DNA of 64,000 nucleotides from Cyathus striatus (GCA_025738555.1 JAOVFP010000003.1:3472001-3536000); one strand, 5' to 3'; counted from the stretch's first letter, positions 47,246 through 60,042 are shown. Notes: generated by a model not told the origin, from the letters alone. Made by a program: numbers and translations.

Positions 47246-47481
47246 GTCACAATAACAAAGAAATATTGAAACCTGGATCTCCATTTTCTTTGAAATCCTT
47301 TCTTTATTCAATATTTCAAAGGTTTTTCATCAATGAAATAACAATGAAATATTTATTTGGGTAGTCACAATGAGCTTTGTCTACCATTGTCTTATCTTTG
47401 TGACATATGTCACAAGGTTCTTATCTAAGAGATCTTAGCAAGATCTTAGTCACAGTGGCATTGTGACATATGTCATGGTCA

Positions 47482-47580
47482 TCACAGTTGTCACAGTTGT
47501 CACAGTTGTCACAGTTGTCACAGTTGTCACAGTTGTCACAGTTGTCACAGTTGTCACAGTTGTCACAGTTGTCACAGTTG
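47482..47580. repeat. 9-bp microsatellite, 11 perfect copies
   Basis: TCACAGTTG is repeated eleven times without change. Degenerate copies (TGATGACTGTGA) continue to about 47660. It abuts the start of unit R copy 3. Confidence 0.95.
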
Positions 47581-47689
47581 TGATAAGTGTGATGACTGTG
47601 ACATATGTGACACTGTGGGACAGCTGTGATGACTGTGATGACTGTGACCACTATGACAACTGTTGTAATAAGCCATGTGAATGGCACAC

Positions 47690-49436
47690 TGCCTAATCCT
47701 TAACATCTTTGTCATCGCCTCTAGCACCTCTTTGAGTCCATACCCCCCCTTTCTCATGGCAGTTCGACCATCTCCCTTGCCGCCTTGCATTCCTTACATG
47801 CATATAACCCACACCAAAAGAGGCACAGCTGGCACCTGCTATAATGATAATGCTGCCCCTGTGCCTGGTCCTCCAATGGGACGGATAATGGATGGGACAT
47901 GTCAACTTACAAGACTCTGGGTGTGTACAATGTATGTTTGTTTCTACTCTTTAACTTGGCATACTGATCTGCTTTATTTTTGTTGTGGTAGATGTTTGAC
48001 GCCCTTCCTGGCATTTCATCACATACTCTGGCCCTCGCATCACCAGCACACAACTGCACACACAGCAAGACAATGCAAAGAAGGTGGACTTTATCAAGGA
48101 GTCACCTCTCAATGTGGAGAGGTCATGGAGGATGTTGGCTGTATTCTAAGGCTATCAGTGCATTAATTCTTAGTTGATTCCTCCTTTTGGGTTTGGACTA
48201 AGGCATGTTGTTATTTGTGCTTTAGAGAGCTTTCATCTTTTATACTACCTCATTGCAGGCACAGTATGGTATCGTGAATACCCCTCTGATGCCTGTTTGC
48301 TGGGGATTATGCTAAGATGAATTCTATTTTTGTTCATGTATGCTAGCCTTGTGTATGGCATACATAAAGATCTTCTCATTGATGTGGACTTCCATTTTGG
48401 CCATTCTGTACGAAATGTAGATGCTCCATGAGCTTTGTTTTTCCTCTGCACCTTTGATGAGATTAAGTCATACTGGTGCTCCCTTCCACATACTTCACGG
48501 GTTTCATTGAGACATGGTGTGATTCGAGGATTGGAGGGACCCAGATGCTTTCCCCTAACTGATAGCAGGAACAGTACCCATGTGTTGGAGAAGAGCACAT
48601 CATAGTGTGGCCATGCTCTTTTGTCACGAGCCTTGCATGGCCACTCTACATGGGCCATGGCTACCAGTCAGAGATCTGCCAGTGCTTCTCGTATGCACAG
48701 TGTCCTTAATCTCTCCTTTATAATATGACATGCCACCAAATACTGCACTCAAGGCTAGCCATTCTATATGTCAACTTGAACATGAATAATTCCCTCACAT
48801 ATATATTCATGCTTAAGCCAACATAATGAATGTCATTTGAAGTTATTACTGATGGTTAACGATGGCATAGGAGCCAATGCGGAATCTCCCCAGCCCTTTG
48901 AGGGGGATCTTTTCTCCATGAGAGAGAGCTATATGGCCTTTGGACTGTAGGATAGCGAAGGGGGAGAACTCTAAAGGTACATCCATTATGGTGGTCTATC
49001 CACAATGTCTTTAACTGGATTACAAGTAGAGTTTCTCTCTCTCTACCACTGTACTAGTGACATGGTGCATAATGCAGCTGGTACTGAAGCAAGAAGTACC
49101 ACCTTCAGTCTATAATACTGTTGTGTTGGCTATGCTCTGAGCATAAGTAGATACATGCAATAGGGAAGTTCAATCTTGGTGATACACAATACAGCTACAA
49201 CTGTTTTGTAATGTGCACTAAACTTTTCGGCAAGATTTTGTAGTGTTGCTGTAGTGACTGATCTGTAGCAATGTGACAAAATGGTCAAGATTGAACTCCC
49301 CTAATGCCACATGTCTCCTGTTGCTTTGGGAGTAATGCACTGCTATGACAATTTATCTTTTTCAGTGCCGACTCACTAGCACAACACTAAAGTCCTATCC
49401 TTCTCATGCTCGTCAATGGCATTCACAGCTACATCA
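47690..49436 (+). repeat. Unit R, copy 3 (internally deleted, CpG-poor)
   Basis: Matches copy 1 from about 31020 to 32500, then jumps near 49095. After a MITE it continues with the unit's far end (CTTCTCATGCTCGTCAATGGC) matching copy 4 up to 59384. Many CpG sites of copy 1 appear here as TG or CA (GCACCGGCCATAACGATAAT has become GCACCTGCTATAATGATAAT). Confidence 0.75.
49163..49301. mobile_element. Mariner/Stowaway-like MITE, 139 bp
   Basis: The ends GGGAAGTTCAATCTTG and CAAGATTGAACTCCCC form a 16-bp inverted repeat with one mismatch, and TA flanks both sides (49161-49162, 49302-49303), as in Tc1/mariner insertions. It lies close to the deletion junction of unit R copy 3. Confidence 0.75.
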
Positions 49437-51122
49437 GTAAAATCCCCACTCACTAAATAATTAAAGTTAGCCAGATTTAGATATTATTAGTGTATCTAGC
49501 AAATGTTAGCAAGTTTTAGAGATCATTAGCATATATAAGTTAATATAAGGTACACCATATCTAATATGTACAAAATATGTACTATATTTAGCTTATTTGA
49601 GCTAATGTGAAAATATAAGGATAATAAAGTATTGTATTAGGACAGAATAATGGTTTACAAGTAAAAGGAATACTAATAGATCACTAATATGTATTTATGT
49701 TCAACTTATTTTGACCACCATTATTGTCATATGCAAATCATATGAATTTTATCAAGTTTTCATGGAAACTAAGCTACTTATAGGTAAGTTGTAATACTTA
49801 AGAAGTTGTTACTTAATCATAGCAATATATATACATAATGTATGGAGAAGAGGGATAACATGGCATGTACATAAGTTAATGGAAGACCACTCGTCAACAC
49901 AATGTTAATGCATCACTCAAGGAGTCAGAACTTTTATTAAGTCATTTCAAACTCCGTTCACACCGGTTTAATCCAGTCATATGACATATTGAAATTTGCC
50001 ACATTGTTGTCAATGTGTCAAAGTGTCAGTGGAGCCTGAATTCAACTTGAACCAAATGTTACCACTTTCAATTCTTGCTTCCCTCTGCCATCCTCTTCCC
50101 CTCCTGCTCCTCCTGTCCTTCTGCCCCTCTGCTCCTCCTCCCTTTTCCCTCTTCCCCTTCACCACACACTTACAAGCCGTCTTTGTCTCCTGCTTGTATT
50201 GAATCCACTCACATCCTCAAAGCCATCTATACTGTCTCCAATGCCTCCATGTTTGTTCCGTCTTGCAGTTTCATCTCTCCACTCTGCAACTCCTGCTCAG
50301 TAGCCTATGTAAACATCTCCATCATATGTTGCCATAGCACATCCCTTCCTGCCTCTCTACCATGTTTCACTGTTCACTCTTGGGTGCATGCCAGATGTAG
50401 AGAGTTTATGATGTTGCAGGTTGTTTTGTCTGTAAGTACCTCTTTCCATTTCCCTGATTTGCAAGTGACAACTAATACTGTTCTTAGACTTGTGGTTTGG
50501 TGTGCCTGGTGCATAAGGTATGTTTTATTTTCACCTATATCTGTTTCATGATTGAGAGTGCATGTTAATATACATGCTTTATGTATATAAAGAAATAGAG
50601 CCGGCAAGCAGCACAGCCCACTACCCCCTCAATATTCTGATTAGTAAGACTCTGACATACAGATGAACTTGAACACAAGAGCCATAAGATAGACATACAG
50701 GTAGGAGAATTGATCCATTAATGTTGTTGAAGTAAGCCAGTGCAACAATTCTAATCATACATAGAAAAACAAGATTATTTTCTATTCACTAGACAAACTC
50801 AAATAGCACATTCTTCAATTTGAGCTACTATACATCTCAATGTGTTTACCATTTCTCATGAGTGAGATGAACTACAAAATCAAACATTAGTACAATTAAA
50901 TAGAATGCCAAAGATGACTTACAGTCCAATTCCCAAGTCCATGTGCTTATATTCTGGTTAACAAGGTATGAGTATGACTATCCACCACATTACATTAGCA
51001 CTTCATTCATGGATTAAGAGAGAAGGAATGTTACCTGGTTATACTGTTGGTGTTCAACCTGACAACTTCATTATTTTCCCATTCTGGGCCATAGTTTTTG
51101 CTCAGGTCAGTTAAGATTGCTA
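49437..51122. other. Gene-poor, AT-rich stretch
   Basis: No gene supported. A 159-aa frame at 50075-50551 is Cys/Ser/Pro-rich low complexity without domain and with no sign of introns. The 5' half is rich in TTAGC/GCTAA motifs. Confidence 0.5.
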
Positions 51123-51929
51123 CTAGTGTTGTGTCAGTATGAATAAGAGAGAGGAAGGATAAGAGAGAGTGTATGGTTGCTGATGATAACCTTGATGTAA
51201 GGTCATGGTTAGTAGATAGAACAAGGGGAGGGATGATGGGATGCTCATGGGCAACCTAGAATCATAATGAACACCAGTATGTGAAATGCAAAAATGAGTA
51301 AGAAAGAGTAGATGTATGTGGATGTTCTGCTTTCTGAACTCCTTTGCCAAACTCTGAGACAATGCCCAAGTACTGAACTTGCCTGCTGTGAAAGCACCAA
51401 CAACATAATTTCCCCTCAAACTCATTATGGCGCCAGTGAACAGTAAAGTTTCCCTATTGCCATTCTCATCTACATTGCATTATTCAGTAACCTGAGACCT
51501 CTCCTCCCTTTCAAAAAACAAAATAAAGCAACATACCAATATCATTCCCCTTAAACTCCTGAATGACCTCCTTCAAAAATACAAATGCATCCACAATGCT
51601 AGCATTCAATGAAGCTTCAATATCTTCAGGTTTGATGTCCAGGAAAGATTTCTATACACTGTGGGATGTGTTGTATAAAGCTGCATTGATGTCAGATTGG
51701 GGCTTGGGGAAGCAGTTGTGGATAGAACCCCATGTGGTGGAGAGTGTTTCATGGGTGTATGCATTGACAGTTGGGAATAATGCAGCCTGATAGGGTGAGA
51801 AGGGGTAGGTATACCGTTTCCTAAGCCTATAATTCTCTCTTCAAGCTTCAACACATGCCCAGGTAGAGATAGAACAAATACAAATGCACCAACAATGACA
51901 AGAACTTTCTCAACTGCTTGAGTGGCCAT
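51123..51929 (-). pseudogene. Short-chain dehydrogenase/reductase (SDR) pseudogene
   Basis: Starting at ATG 51929 the frame reads VEKVLVIVGAFVF, where SDRs have the VVGAxxGIG nucleotide-binding loop; the glycines are lost. Further blocks appear in shifted frames: DINAALYNT, then GAIMSLRGNYVVGAFTAGKF and ALSQSLAKEFRKQNIH near 51425-51300, which match the active-site helix of an SDR subfamily with AAGKF in place of YxxxK. Several stops and frameshifts separate the blocks, so it is dead. Confidence 0.7.
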
Positions 51930-51974
51930 GATACTGAGAGATTAGAATACACATTGAGCTCTCAAGGTGGGTCC

Positions 51975-51982
51975 TTTATATA
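51975..51982 (-). promoter_or_regulatory. TATA box of the SDR pseudogene
   Basis: On the minus strand TATATAAA lies about 46 bp upstream of the pseudogene's start codon, the usual place for a fungal TATA box. Confidence 0.45.
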
Positions 51983-51989
51983 GAGACTT

Positions 51990-53002
51990 CACAAGAAACC
52001 CAAAGGTGCTTGCCCTGAATCTCCAAAGACATCTCTGCTCACAGCCACAATTAAGTCAGGGTCACATGTCTGGTCATGGCGCCAGCCATTTCCTTCTCAT
52101 ATAACTGAAGATATTGTGAAACACACAGATCATTGGACCTCTCTTTCAATTAATGAGGTTGTCATCAACAATGCTCTGAAAGAGACTTCCACCAGGGATT
52201 TAATCCAACAACGAGGACTTTCCCAGCTCCAGATGCTTGACATAGCTAACTGGAGCTATCACTAGTCACCTTACAATATATTCTGAAGTGCACCTGTGCT
52301 TGAGGATATAACAATACATGATGGTAGACCTCTCAAAACATTGGAATTTCACAAATATAGGAGAGTGGGTACATTCAAATAGTTCACATTGCTCTTCTAC
52401 TACTATCATCCACCTGCTTGTTCATATTCAGTTTTCAATAAGTTGAAGAAAGAATTAAGACAGCATGTCACGTGTCACAACTTCACAGGGAAAAGGGTTT
52501 TAATGTGTCAGCCAATCAAATTGTCTGAAAGTGAGATCCCAACTCTGATTTCTGAAATTTCCTTATAGGGAAATCCAAATGACCCTATAACCCAACTACC
52601 TTAAAAGGTAGTGGGAATATTTTATTTATGTTTGTCATTATATAGTTCTTGTATTAGCACACTCCAATGATAACGATTTCTATGGCTTACTTGTGAAATA
52701 ACATGTCAGATATATCAATTAATTCAATGCTAAAGCATTCTTTAATGATCCTTATTCTTGCAAATGTGTTGAAATATGGTGTAATAGGTTGAAATATGGT
52801 GGAATAAGTTAAAATATGGTGGAATAAGTTAAAATTAGGAGAATTAAAGTTAAAATAATGAGGGGGCCAATCCTAATTTGCCTAAAACAACTAATAGACC
52901 TTAAATTCACTTAAGTTCACTTTATATTGCTTTATATTACTTATATATGCTTTATTATAGTTATTTCTGCTAATCATGTATGTTAAGCATTTCCTGATGT
53001 AC
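51990..53002. other. Gene-poor stretch with a 21-nt tandem repeat
   Basis: GTTGAAATATGGTGGAATAA-like units are repeated about four times at 52768-52850. Nothing else is recognised. Confidence 0.5.
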
Positions 53003-53480
53003 TATATGAGCATTAAATCAGTTGAACTTGCACCAAGTTGAGATTTATTTACCTTCTTGTTTATTCATCTTAGCACCTCACCTTTTGTGGAGAGAGTGAT
53101 CTGGCCAGAGGATTAGATGGGTAGTTTAGCATGATTAAATGAAGGCAAGTCCTGTCAACACACTTACTTGGATGCTTTACTGAACTAACCATTAGTAGAA
53201 CTCCTCTTCCTTTCAAGTCCTGGGGTAGGTAGTGAAGTGTGTTTGGATACTATGAGTATATGTCTGTATATACTATATGTGAGGAGAAATGAAGGGAGTA
53301 GAAAGGTGATATGAGATTTTAGCATTTCTGGGTATGAAAATATTCTTTGAGATCTAGAGTTACTAGAGGCAATGTATGGTAAGACAGTGGGTCCTTGCCT
53401 GTCCTTGCAGGTCCCATCCTTTAGTGCTTGAGCAAGGATGCTAATGCCAAGCACATACAAAATAATTAACATTCAGAAAA
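53003..53480. repeat. Direct repeat, left copy (partner at 59385-59900)
   Basis: It begins GAGCATTAAATCAGTTGAAC and stays alignable through TGGGTAGTTTAGCATG, GAAGGCAAGTCCTGTCAAC and GTGCTTGAGCAAGGATG. The partner lies 6.4 kb downstream in the same orientation. LTRs were considered, but clear TG...CA ends, primer-binding site and internal gag-pol are missing. Confidence 0.6.
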
Positions 53481-53607
53481 TTCAGAAAATTCGAGCCTCA
53501 AGGGCACTACTATACCATACAGTATACAACTGCATACTCCAGTATCAACAAACAACTAATGTATTTCCACTTGCTCAGAGTCACAAATGACTACTTACTT
53601 ACAATTG

Positions 53608-55455
53608 TTATAATTCAGTGTAAATATCCTGCTGGACTTCATTCTGGTATTTATGCCTCTCTTCTCTGAGCCAGACTGCCAAACCCTTGGAAGGAGAAAA
53701 CAGGCTGTTTTCAACACACTTCTTGAAATACACAGCAGAATCGCTGCCAAGCAAAATCTTCTGATGTGCCTTCACTTCTCATTTATAATCATTGATAGAT
53801 AAGCACAACTTGCAAAGGGCAGCAATGCATCAATCACTATGATGTGCCTGCCTATGCACTTCCATGAATTTTCTCAACCCTCACTCTGTAATTCCTGTTG
53901 TAATTTTTGGATCACATTCAAGCACTTCGAGTTGTGGACAAACAATCTCTGAATACTTTTTGCCCACAGGCGAAAGACTTGACAATAGCTTGTCATTAAT
54001 GAAATATGGATAATGCCAGCAGTGGGAGTCAGATGGTGATGGTGGTGAGTCCACCTGGCATATATCATGCTGATCTGTCAGTTTCGATGGGGCAATCTTC
54101 AAACCTTGTATGTATGGTATGTGCTGGAGGATTTGCAGAACCTGATCAGATGATGATAACCAATCTGGTGAATACAGTCCCAATGATACACCGCTGTCAC
54201 TGCCAGCAGTGGCACACAGCACTATCTTTAATATATCTCTGGCCATTGGGAAAAACTTGCTTCCAAGGTATTCTGCAAAATCGAAATCAAGCTGCTCAAT
54301 AGAAGGGAGATACAGGTGTTTCACAAATTCCACAGCATCAGTTGTTGGTGGCAGGCACAGGCTTAGCACAGTTAAATGATGAAGTGCAATATTCTCCATG
54401 GCTTGTGGCCATGCATTACTGCCTGTGTCATCTGGCATGATTGTGTCTGCAGTTATGATTCTCAACTTCAATCTCTTCAAAGCCATGCAGTGACATGTGA
54501 CTGCAGATGAAACATCAACCAAGCTCACTTGGGTAACTTGTATCAGATGCAGAACCAAATTCAATTCTGTAAGCTGTCCCCAGACATGTTTTGGAGTTGA
54601 AGAAAAGTCCACAGGATGGGTGCCGATATCAAGGTCAATTGTAGCAGTGGTAACCTGTGAAGAAAGAAGGCTAGTGATATCTATCCATTGTACCAATGGT
54701 GTTCTTGGGTAAGATCTCTGAATAATGGTAATGTGAAGGTGTTTTAGCATTTTCAGGCTTTCACCTGTCAGACCAGAGCCTCTCTTGAGTATATCATTTA
54801 AAGTCTCTGTGGTGACATGCATGTCAATATCATACCAATGCTGTTGGTATAACAGGATGTTGTGAACCATATCAGTGTGCTCATTATGGAAAGGATTGCA
54901 ATATTGGTGAGTACTTTGATATATTGATATAGATAATGGACATGTGCCAGATCTCTGTAGCCACTGCTTTGTACCAGATTTTCACTGATTAATTTTGTGT
55001 CGCACTAGCACTTTACAGTCTGCAGTAAAGCTGTCTGATCAAATTTCTCTTATATTAACACTGGGAAGAATGATATGAATGGCTGCCCATAATCGCGGTG
55101 TCAAGTGAGCAATCCTTCTCCAAGAGCTGCAGATTTGTGTCAACAACATAGGTGCTTCTGATGCACTCATATATGGATTACAATCTGTTGGAAGACAAGC
55201 AACAAAGATCTCCTGAAGGATATCACGACTGAGCCTCCAAGCAGGTGATATCGGGGTGTGGTACTGTTCAGCAAGGTCAAATATTTTCTGTCATTTGACG
55301 TGAAGAAGTTCTTGCTGTCATTGAAGTTGGCTGATTTTTACATTGATATCACGAACCCCTTTAGATGTGATCTCAAGGCAGTCCCTTATTTGCCTTTCCT
55401 CCTCAAATGATGGAATGTAGTTGGTACCAAGATGTTGCTCAAATAATGAATCCAT
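53608..55455 (-). pseudogene. Broken F-box protein gene, CpG-poor paralogue
   Basis: It aligns with the intact F-box protein from its start (MDSLFEQHLGTNYIPS at 55455) to its last residues (DIYTEL). The longest open part is 54870-53881 (YDIDMHVTTETLNDI, GESLKMLKHLHIT). Several stops break it, for example TGA at the position of Lys in ITEKGLRDF (53878-53880), and the F-box block is out of frame with the rest. Most differences from the intact gene that I checked are C-to-T or G-to-A at former CpG sites. Confidence 0.85.
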
Positions 55456-55689
55456 CCTGAGATCTGAGAGCTGTGAGTTGTAAGAATGTAAGAGAGGTGG
55501 TTTACTAGTAAGTCAATTCACCAAGCCTGTTTGTTGATTGTAATTGCTGTCACATATCACATGCATGTCACAACCAAGAGTAACTCCTCCTTCCCAACTT
55601 GTTCCTTGCTTGTTCCCAACCTCTTCCAGCTTATTCCCAACCTCTTCCCAACCTCCAACTGAGAGTTGTCGATTGGATTCAATCAATCA

Positions 55690-58600
55690 TCGAAAAATGG
55701 GGCACACCACATAGCTTGTTGTGCTAATTTGTTTTCATACATTACAAAATGTTGAATCACCTATGCCAACAATTTTGTCGTTCAATCATAACATCAAGTT
55801 TCAACTTGCTCAATGATGCTCATCTTCAGTACTTAGAATCCAAGCAAACTATGTAGTATGAGCACCTGTGAGCCTGGTGATCCTGTCTTTCTCTGTTTCC
55901 AAGTTATCCACTCAGCTCAGCCTCAGACACCGGAATATAGTGTTGAGAAGAAAGTTCCAAATGGCACTGAAAGAACAATACTTGCTTCCTCCATCCATTA
56001 CCTGTCGGAACTTGATGTGTACATGCCATTGTTTGAAGTAGCTAGATCTGAGGGAAGATGCCCAGGCTTAGTCTGTCCTGGGTTAAGATGGAGCTTGTGG
56101 TCAAACTCCATTGCTATTAGGTACGTCTTCCTACTACCTTCTGTTTCAATCTATAACCGCTAATATCTCTGCTTCTCCCACCCTCAGGCCTCAATGCTTT
56201 CTTCATAACCGACAAAATTATCACACTCCAAGTTGTAACATTTCTTTTCCTGAAGTCCTCTCTCTGCTTCAACCCTCAGCAGGTTGCATGTTGACATCTG
56301 CACAAGGCAGAGAAAGATCGGGAGAGGCTTGGCCAAAAAAATTACATGGTTTCCAAAGTTGACAAGCAGGAGGGGTGGAATAAGGAGGATACCTGGACAG
56401 GTTGGCATGATAGGTTGTGCGGTGTTATGCAGCAGGCTTACTATGTTGCTTCAGGTTAGCTTTTTTTACATTCTTTTTGTGATGTACTGACGAAACAGGA
56501 CCACAGACACAATACTGCGCATTTAACTCCAATATCAACTGGAAATGTAGTAAGCTATATGAATGGCACACCACCTAATCCTTCATGCTCTTTAGTCATC
56601 ATCTCAAGCACCCTCCCAAGCCCCAACCCTTCTTTCTTGTGGCAGTTTGAGCATCTCCATTGTCACCTTCATTCCTTACATGCCTCCAACCTACCAGAAA
56701 AGGCACAGCTGGCACCTGCTATAATGATAATGCTACCCCTAGTGCCTGGTCCTTCGATGGGACAGAGAATAAACGGGCCAGGTCAACTTTCAAGACTCTG
56801 GGTGCATATGATGTATGTGTGGTTCGACACTCTAACTTGTCATACTTATTCACTCCTTTTTGTTATAGTAGATATTCGACATCCTTCTTTGCAGTCCATG
56901 ACAGATGGCTTTTTGCTGCTTACTTTGGACCTTGCATCACTAGCATATAACCACATACACAGCAAGACAACACAAAGCAGAAGGACCTTATCAAGGATTC
57001 AAGAAATGTTGCTCTTGATGTGGAGCAGTTGGGGAGGGTATTGGTTATCTGAGGCTATCAGTGCATTGTTTCTTGGTTGATTCCTCCTTTCAGGTTTGGA
57101 CTGAGGTGTGCCCTAGATGACTCTCATCTTTTATATTGCCCAGTTGTAGGTGTGGTACGGCATCATGAATACTCCTCTGATGCCTGTTTGCTGGGGATTA
57201 TGTTGAGACGAATTCTATTTTCATTTGTGTATGCTAGCCTTGCATATGGAATACATAAAGATCTTCTCTTTGACAAAGACCTTTGTTTTGGCCATTCTGT
57301 ACAGAAATGTAGATGCTCCATGAGCTCTGCTTTTCCTCTGCACTTTTGATGAGCTTTAGTTATCCTGGTGCTTTCTTCCCCAGGCTCCACAGACTTCATT
57401 GAGACATGGTGTCATTTGAGGATTGGAGGGACCTGGATGCCCACCTCTAACTGATGGCGGGAGCAGTACCCATGTGTTGGAGAAGAGCACATCGTAGTGT
57501 GGTCTTACTCTTCCTTCATGAGCCACACATGGCAACTCTACATGGGCTGCAGCTACCAGTTGGCAGAGATCTTCTAATATTTCTCATATATACAACATCC
57601 TTAATCTCACCTGTTCAAGATGATATGTCACCGAATACTACACTCAAGGCTAGCTGTTCTATATGTCATCTTGAACATGATAGTTCCCTCAGTTCTATAT
57701 GCATATGACCACATGCAAGTTGAGATAACAAACATGTTTTGGAGATATTACCAATGGTTATTGATGGCATAGGTGCCAATGCAGAATCCCCCAAGCCCTT
57801 AGAAGGGAGCATTTTCTCCACGAGAAAGGGTTGTATGGCCTCTGGACTGCAGAGTAGTGAGGGGAAGAGCTTCAAGGTATGTCTTTTACAGTGGTCAATC
57901 TACAATGTTCATTAATTTGAATACAGGCAAATTCACTCTTTCTCTACTGCTGTCTTGTGACGTGGTGCAGTACTGAAGCGAGTGCCAAAGTGAATATTGA
58001 CTCCAAAGAGGTATTAACAAAGAAAGCTGTTTGCACTCACCCTTCGCATTACCCACAGGCCTGTACTGCAAGAACCATTCGGGGAGTTGGATAACTTGAA
58101 GTTCTTGCCTTGCTCATGACAATTCGCTGTATCTCAATACACACACCATGTTTAGCATTTCATGCCAATTGTGCAGGTTTTGCTGTGAACCTCCATACAC
58201 ACACATTTGCCAGAACTGAAGCTGCCAAAGGCATGATCGATTGAAGACAAGTATTCTCCATCTGCTGGGATTTCGAAATCATGGCCAGGATAACATCATC
58301 CCTTCCTTGTCACATTCTCGCTGTAGATAGTCCCAGCTACCCCCTGTGGCTGCCACTTCCTTAACAGCACTCTCTCTCAAAATGGCATATCATGAACTTT
58401 TGACTTTGGAAACTACCTTCACCTGGCTAGTGCTCTTTTTGCCTCACTCACAAGCCTGTAATGTAAGAGCTATTTGGACTGCTAGATACCTTGAAGTTTT
58501 CATCTTGTACAGGACACTTCACTGTAGCCTGATACCCACACAGTGTTCAGCCTTTCATGCTTCGTGCTGTGTACCTATATGCTTATGTTCTAGAGGCTGA

Positions 58601-59384
58601 ATCTATTGAAGGCGTAATCAGCAGAAGATAGCCACCATCTGCTGTAATTGCAAAGTGATATCCAGGATAATGCTGACCCCACTTGTCATGTTTTACACTG
58701 TAGATGGCCCCTGCGACTGGCACCTTCCTCAATCAAGAGCATGTGATGGACTTATATCCTCGGAGGATACCACGGTACTGGGCCGTGGCTGTAGGGTGGT
58801 AGCTTCAGCCCACTACCTCATAAACGTGGACCGTTTAGCACGGTATGATCCAGGGGTTGTATCTTCCTTCTCGACAATGAGACACACAGTACAGTCTGTT
58901 CACTGTACTGTGGCAGTGGGTGGGTATGCCTCTGGGAATCCTGGAATACATTGTCTTTAAGTGCAATGAAGTTTTCAAATTCTACATTCTCGGTGTATGT
59001 CGGTACTTTGCTGTAGCAGTGACTGGTTGCCTTGAAGGCTTTCATGTAAAGTGACACAGAGTAGCACCCCTCATGAGTACTGAAGTGAATACTACTGGTT
59101 TTGAAGAGTTGTTACTAACAAGATGGCTGTTTGCAGCATTCAACAGTACATACTCTGCATGACTGCATTTTTTCCACATGTTGCCATTGATTGGATGAGT
59201 GTAACATCCCTACTGTTTACACAGAGAAAACACCATTCCTAATTGTTGACTTACACCATGTCATGTGCCTCCTGTCACTTTGGAAGCAACACACTGCTAT
59301 GGCAATTGATCTGTTTAACTGTCAACCAGTGCAACACTAAAGCCTTAGCCTTCTCATGCTCATCAATGAAGTTCACAGCTTTAC
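55690..59384 (+). repeat. Unit R, copy 4 (most complete, CpG-poor)
   Basis: It begins GGGGCACACCACATAGCTTG and follows copy 1 throughout (for example TTAAGATGGAGCTTGTGGTC, CCTAGATGACTCTCATCTTT), then extends about 0.5 kb past the end of copy 1 to 59384, where copy 3 also ends. The common end in copies 3 and 4 (TTCACAGCT) makes this a real boundary. Confidence 0.75.
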
Positions 59385-59900
59385 GAGTGTTAAAGCAGTT
59401 GAACTTGCACCGCATTGAGGTTTATTTACCTTCTCATTTACTTATCTCAGCACCTCACCTTTGTGGAGAGGATAATCCAACTAGAGGATTATGTGGGTAG
59501 TTTAGCATGGTTAATCGAAGGCAAGTCCTGTCAACATATACCTACTTAGGTGCTTTACTAAACTAACCACAGGTAATAGAACTCTGCTTCCTTTCTTTTA
59601 CAACTCCCACAGTCATACCACTCCATTGTTGGCTATTTATGAGACTTTAGGTTTTTTGTGGGTTGTGATTCAGAGGAAGGGTCATTTTCAATAGGTGGTG
59701 AAGTGTGTTTGAGTAGGATGTGTGAAGAAAAATGGGGCGAGTAGAAATAGAAAGCAACATGATATGAGATTTTAACAAGTTTGCTGAGTATGAGAATATT
59801 CTTTTAGATATAGACATATTAGAGACATAAGCTCAGACACAGTGAATCGTTGCAAGCCATGGTCCTTGAGTGCTTGAGCAAGGATGTCAATGTTAAACAT
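59385..59900. repeat. Direct repeat, right copy
   Basis: Partner of 53003-53480. It starts exactly where unit R copy 4 ends. Confidence 0.6.
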
Positions 59901-60042
59901 CAAATGTTAAGTACCTATACACAGTGATGAAAACTAATAGCCAGTATCTGTCATGAGTTCATTATTGACCTTCAAGATGGTTCTGAAGTATGTAGCCTTT
60001 ATGTCCTAACTCTTTTGAATCTAAACTCCTAATTTATAGGCC

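Noticed and set aside
47482..47580. Array that could be mistaken for CRISPR
   Set aside because: Perfect 9-bp repeats with no spacers, in a fungal genome.
50075..50551. 159-aa frame as a gene
   Set aside because: Low-complexity composition, no domain and no homologue recognised; not enough to call.
53003..59900. LTR retrotransposon bounded by the direct repeats
   Set aside because: No TG...CA ends, primer-binding site, polypurine tract or gag-pol between them; the interior is an F-box pseudogene and unit R.
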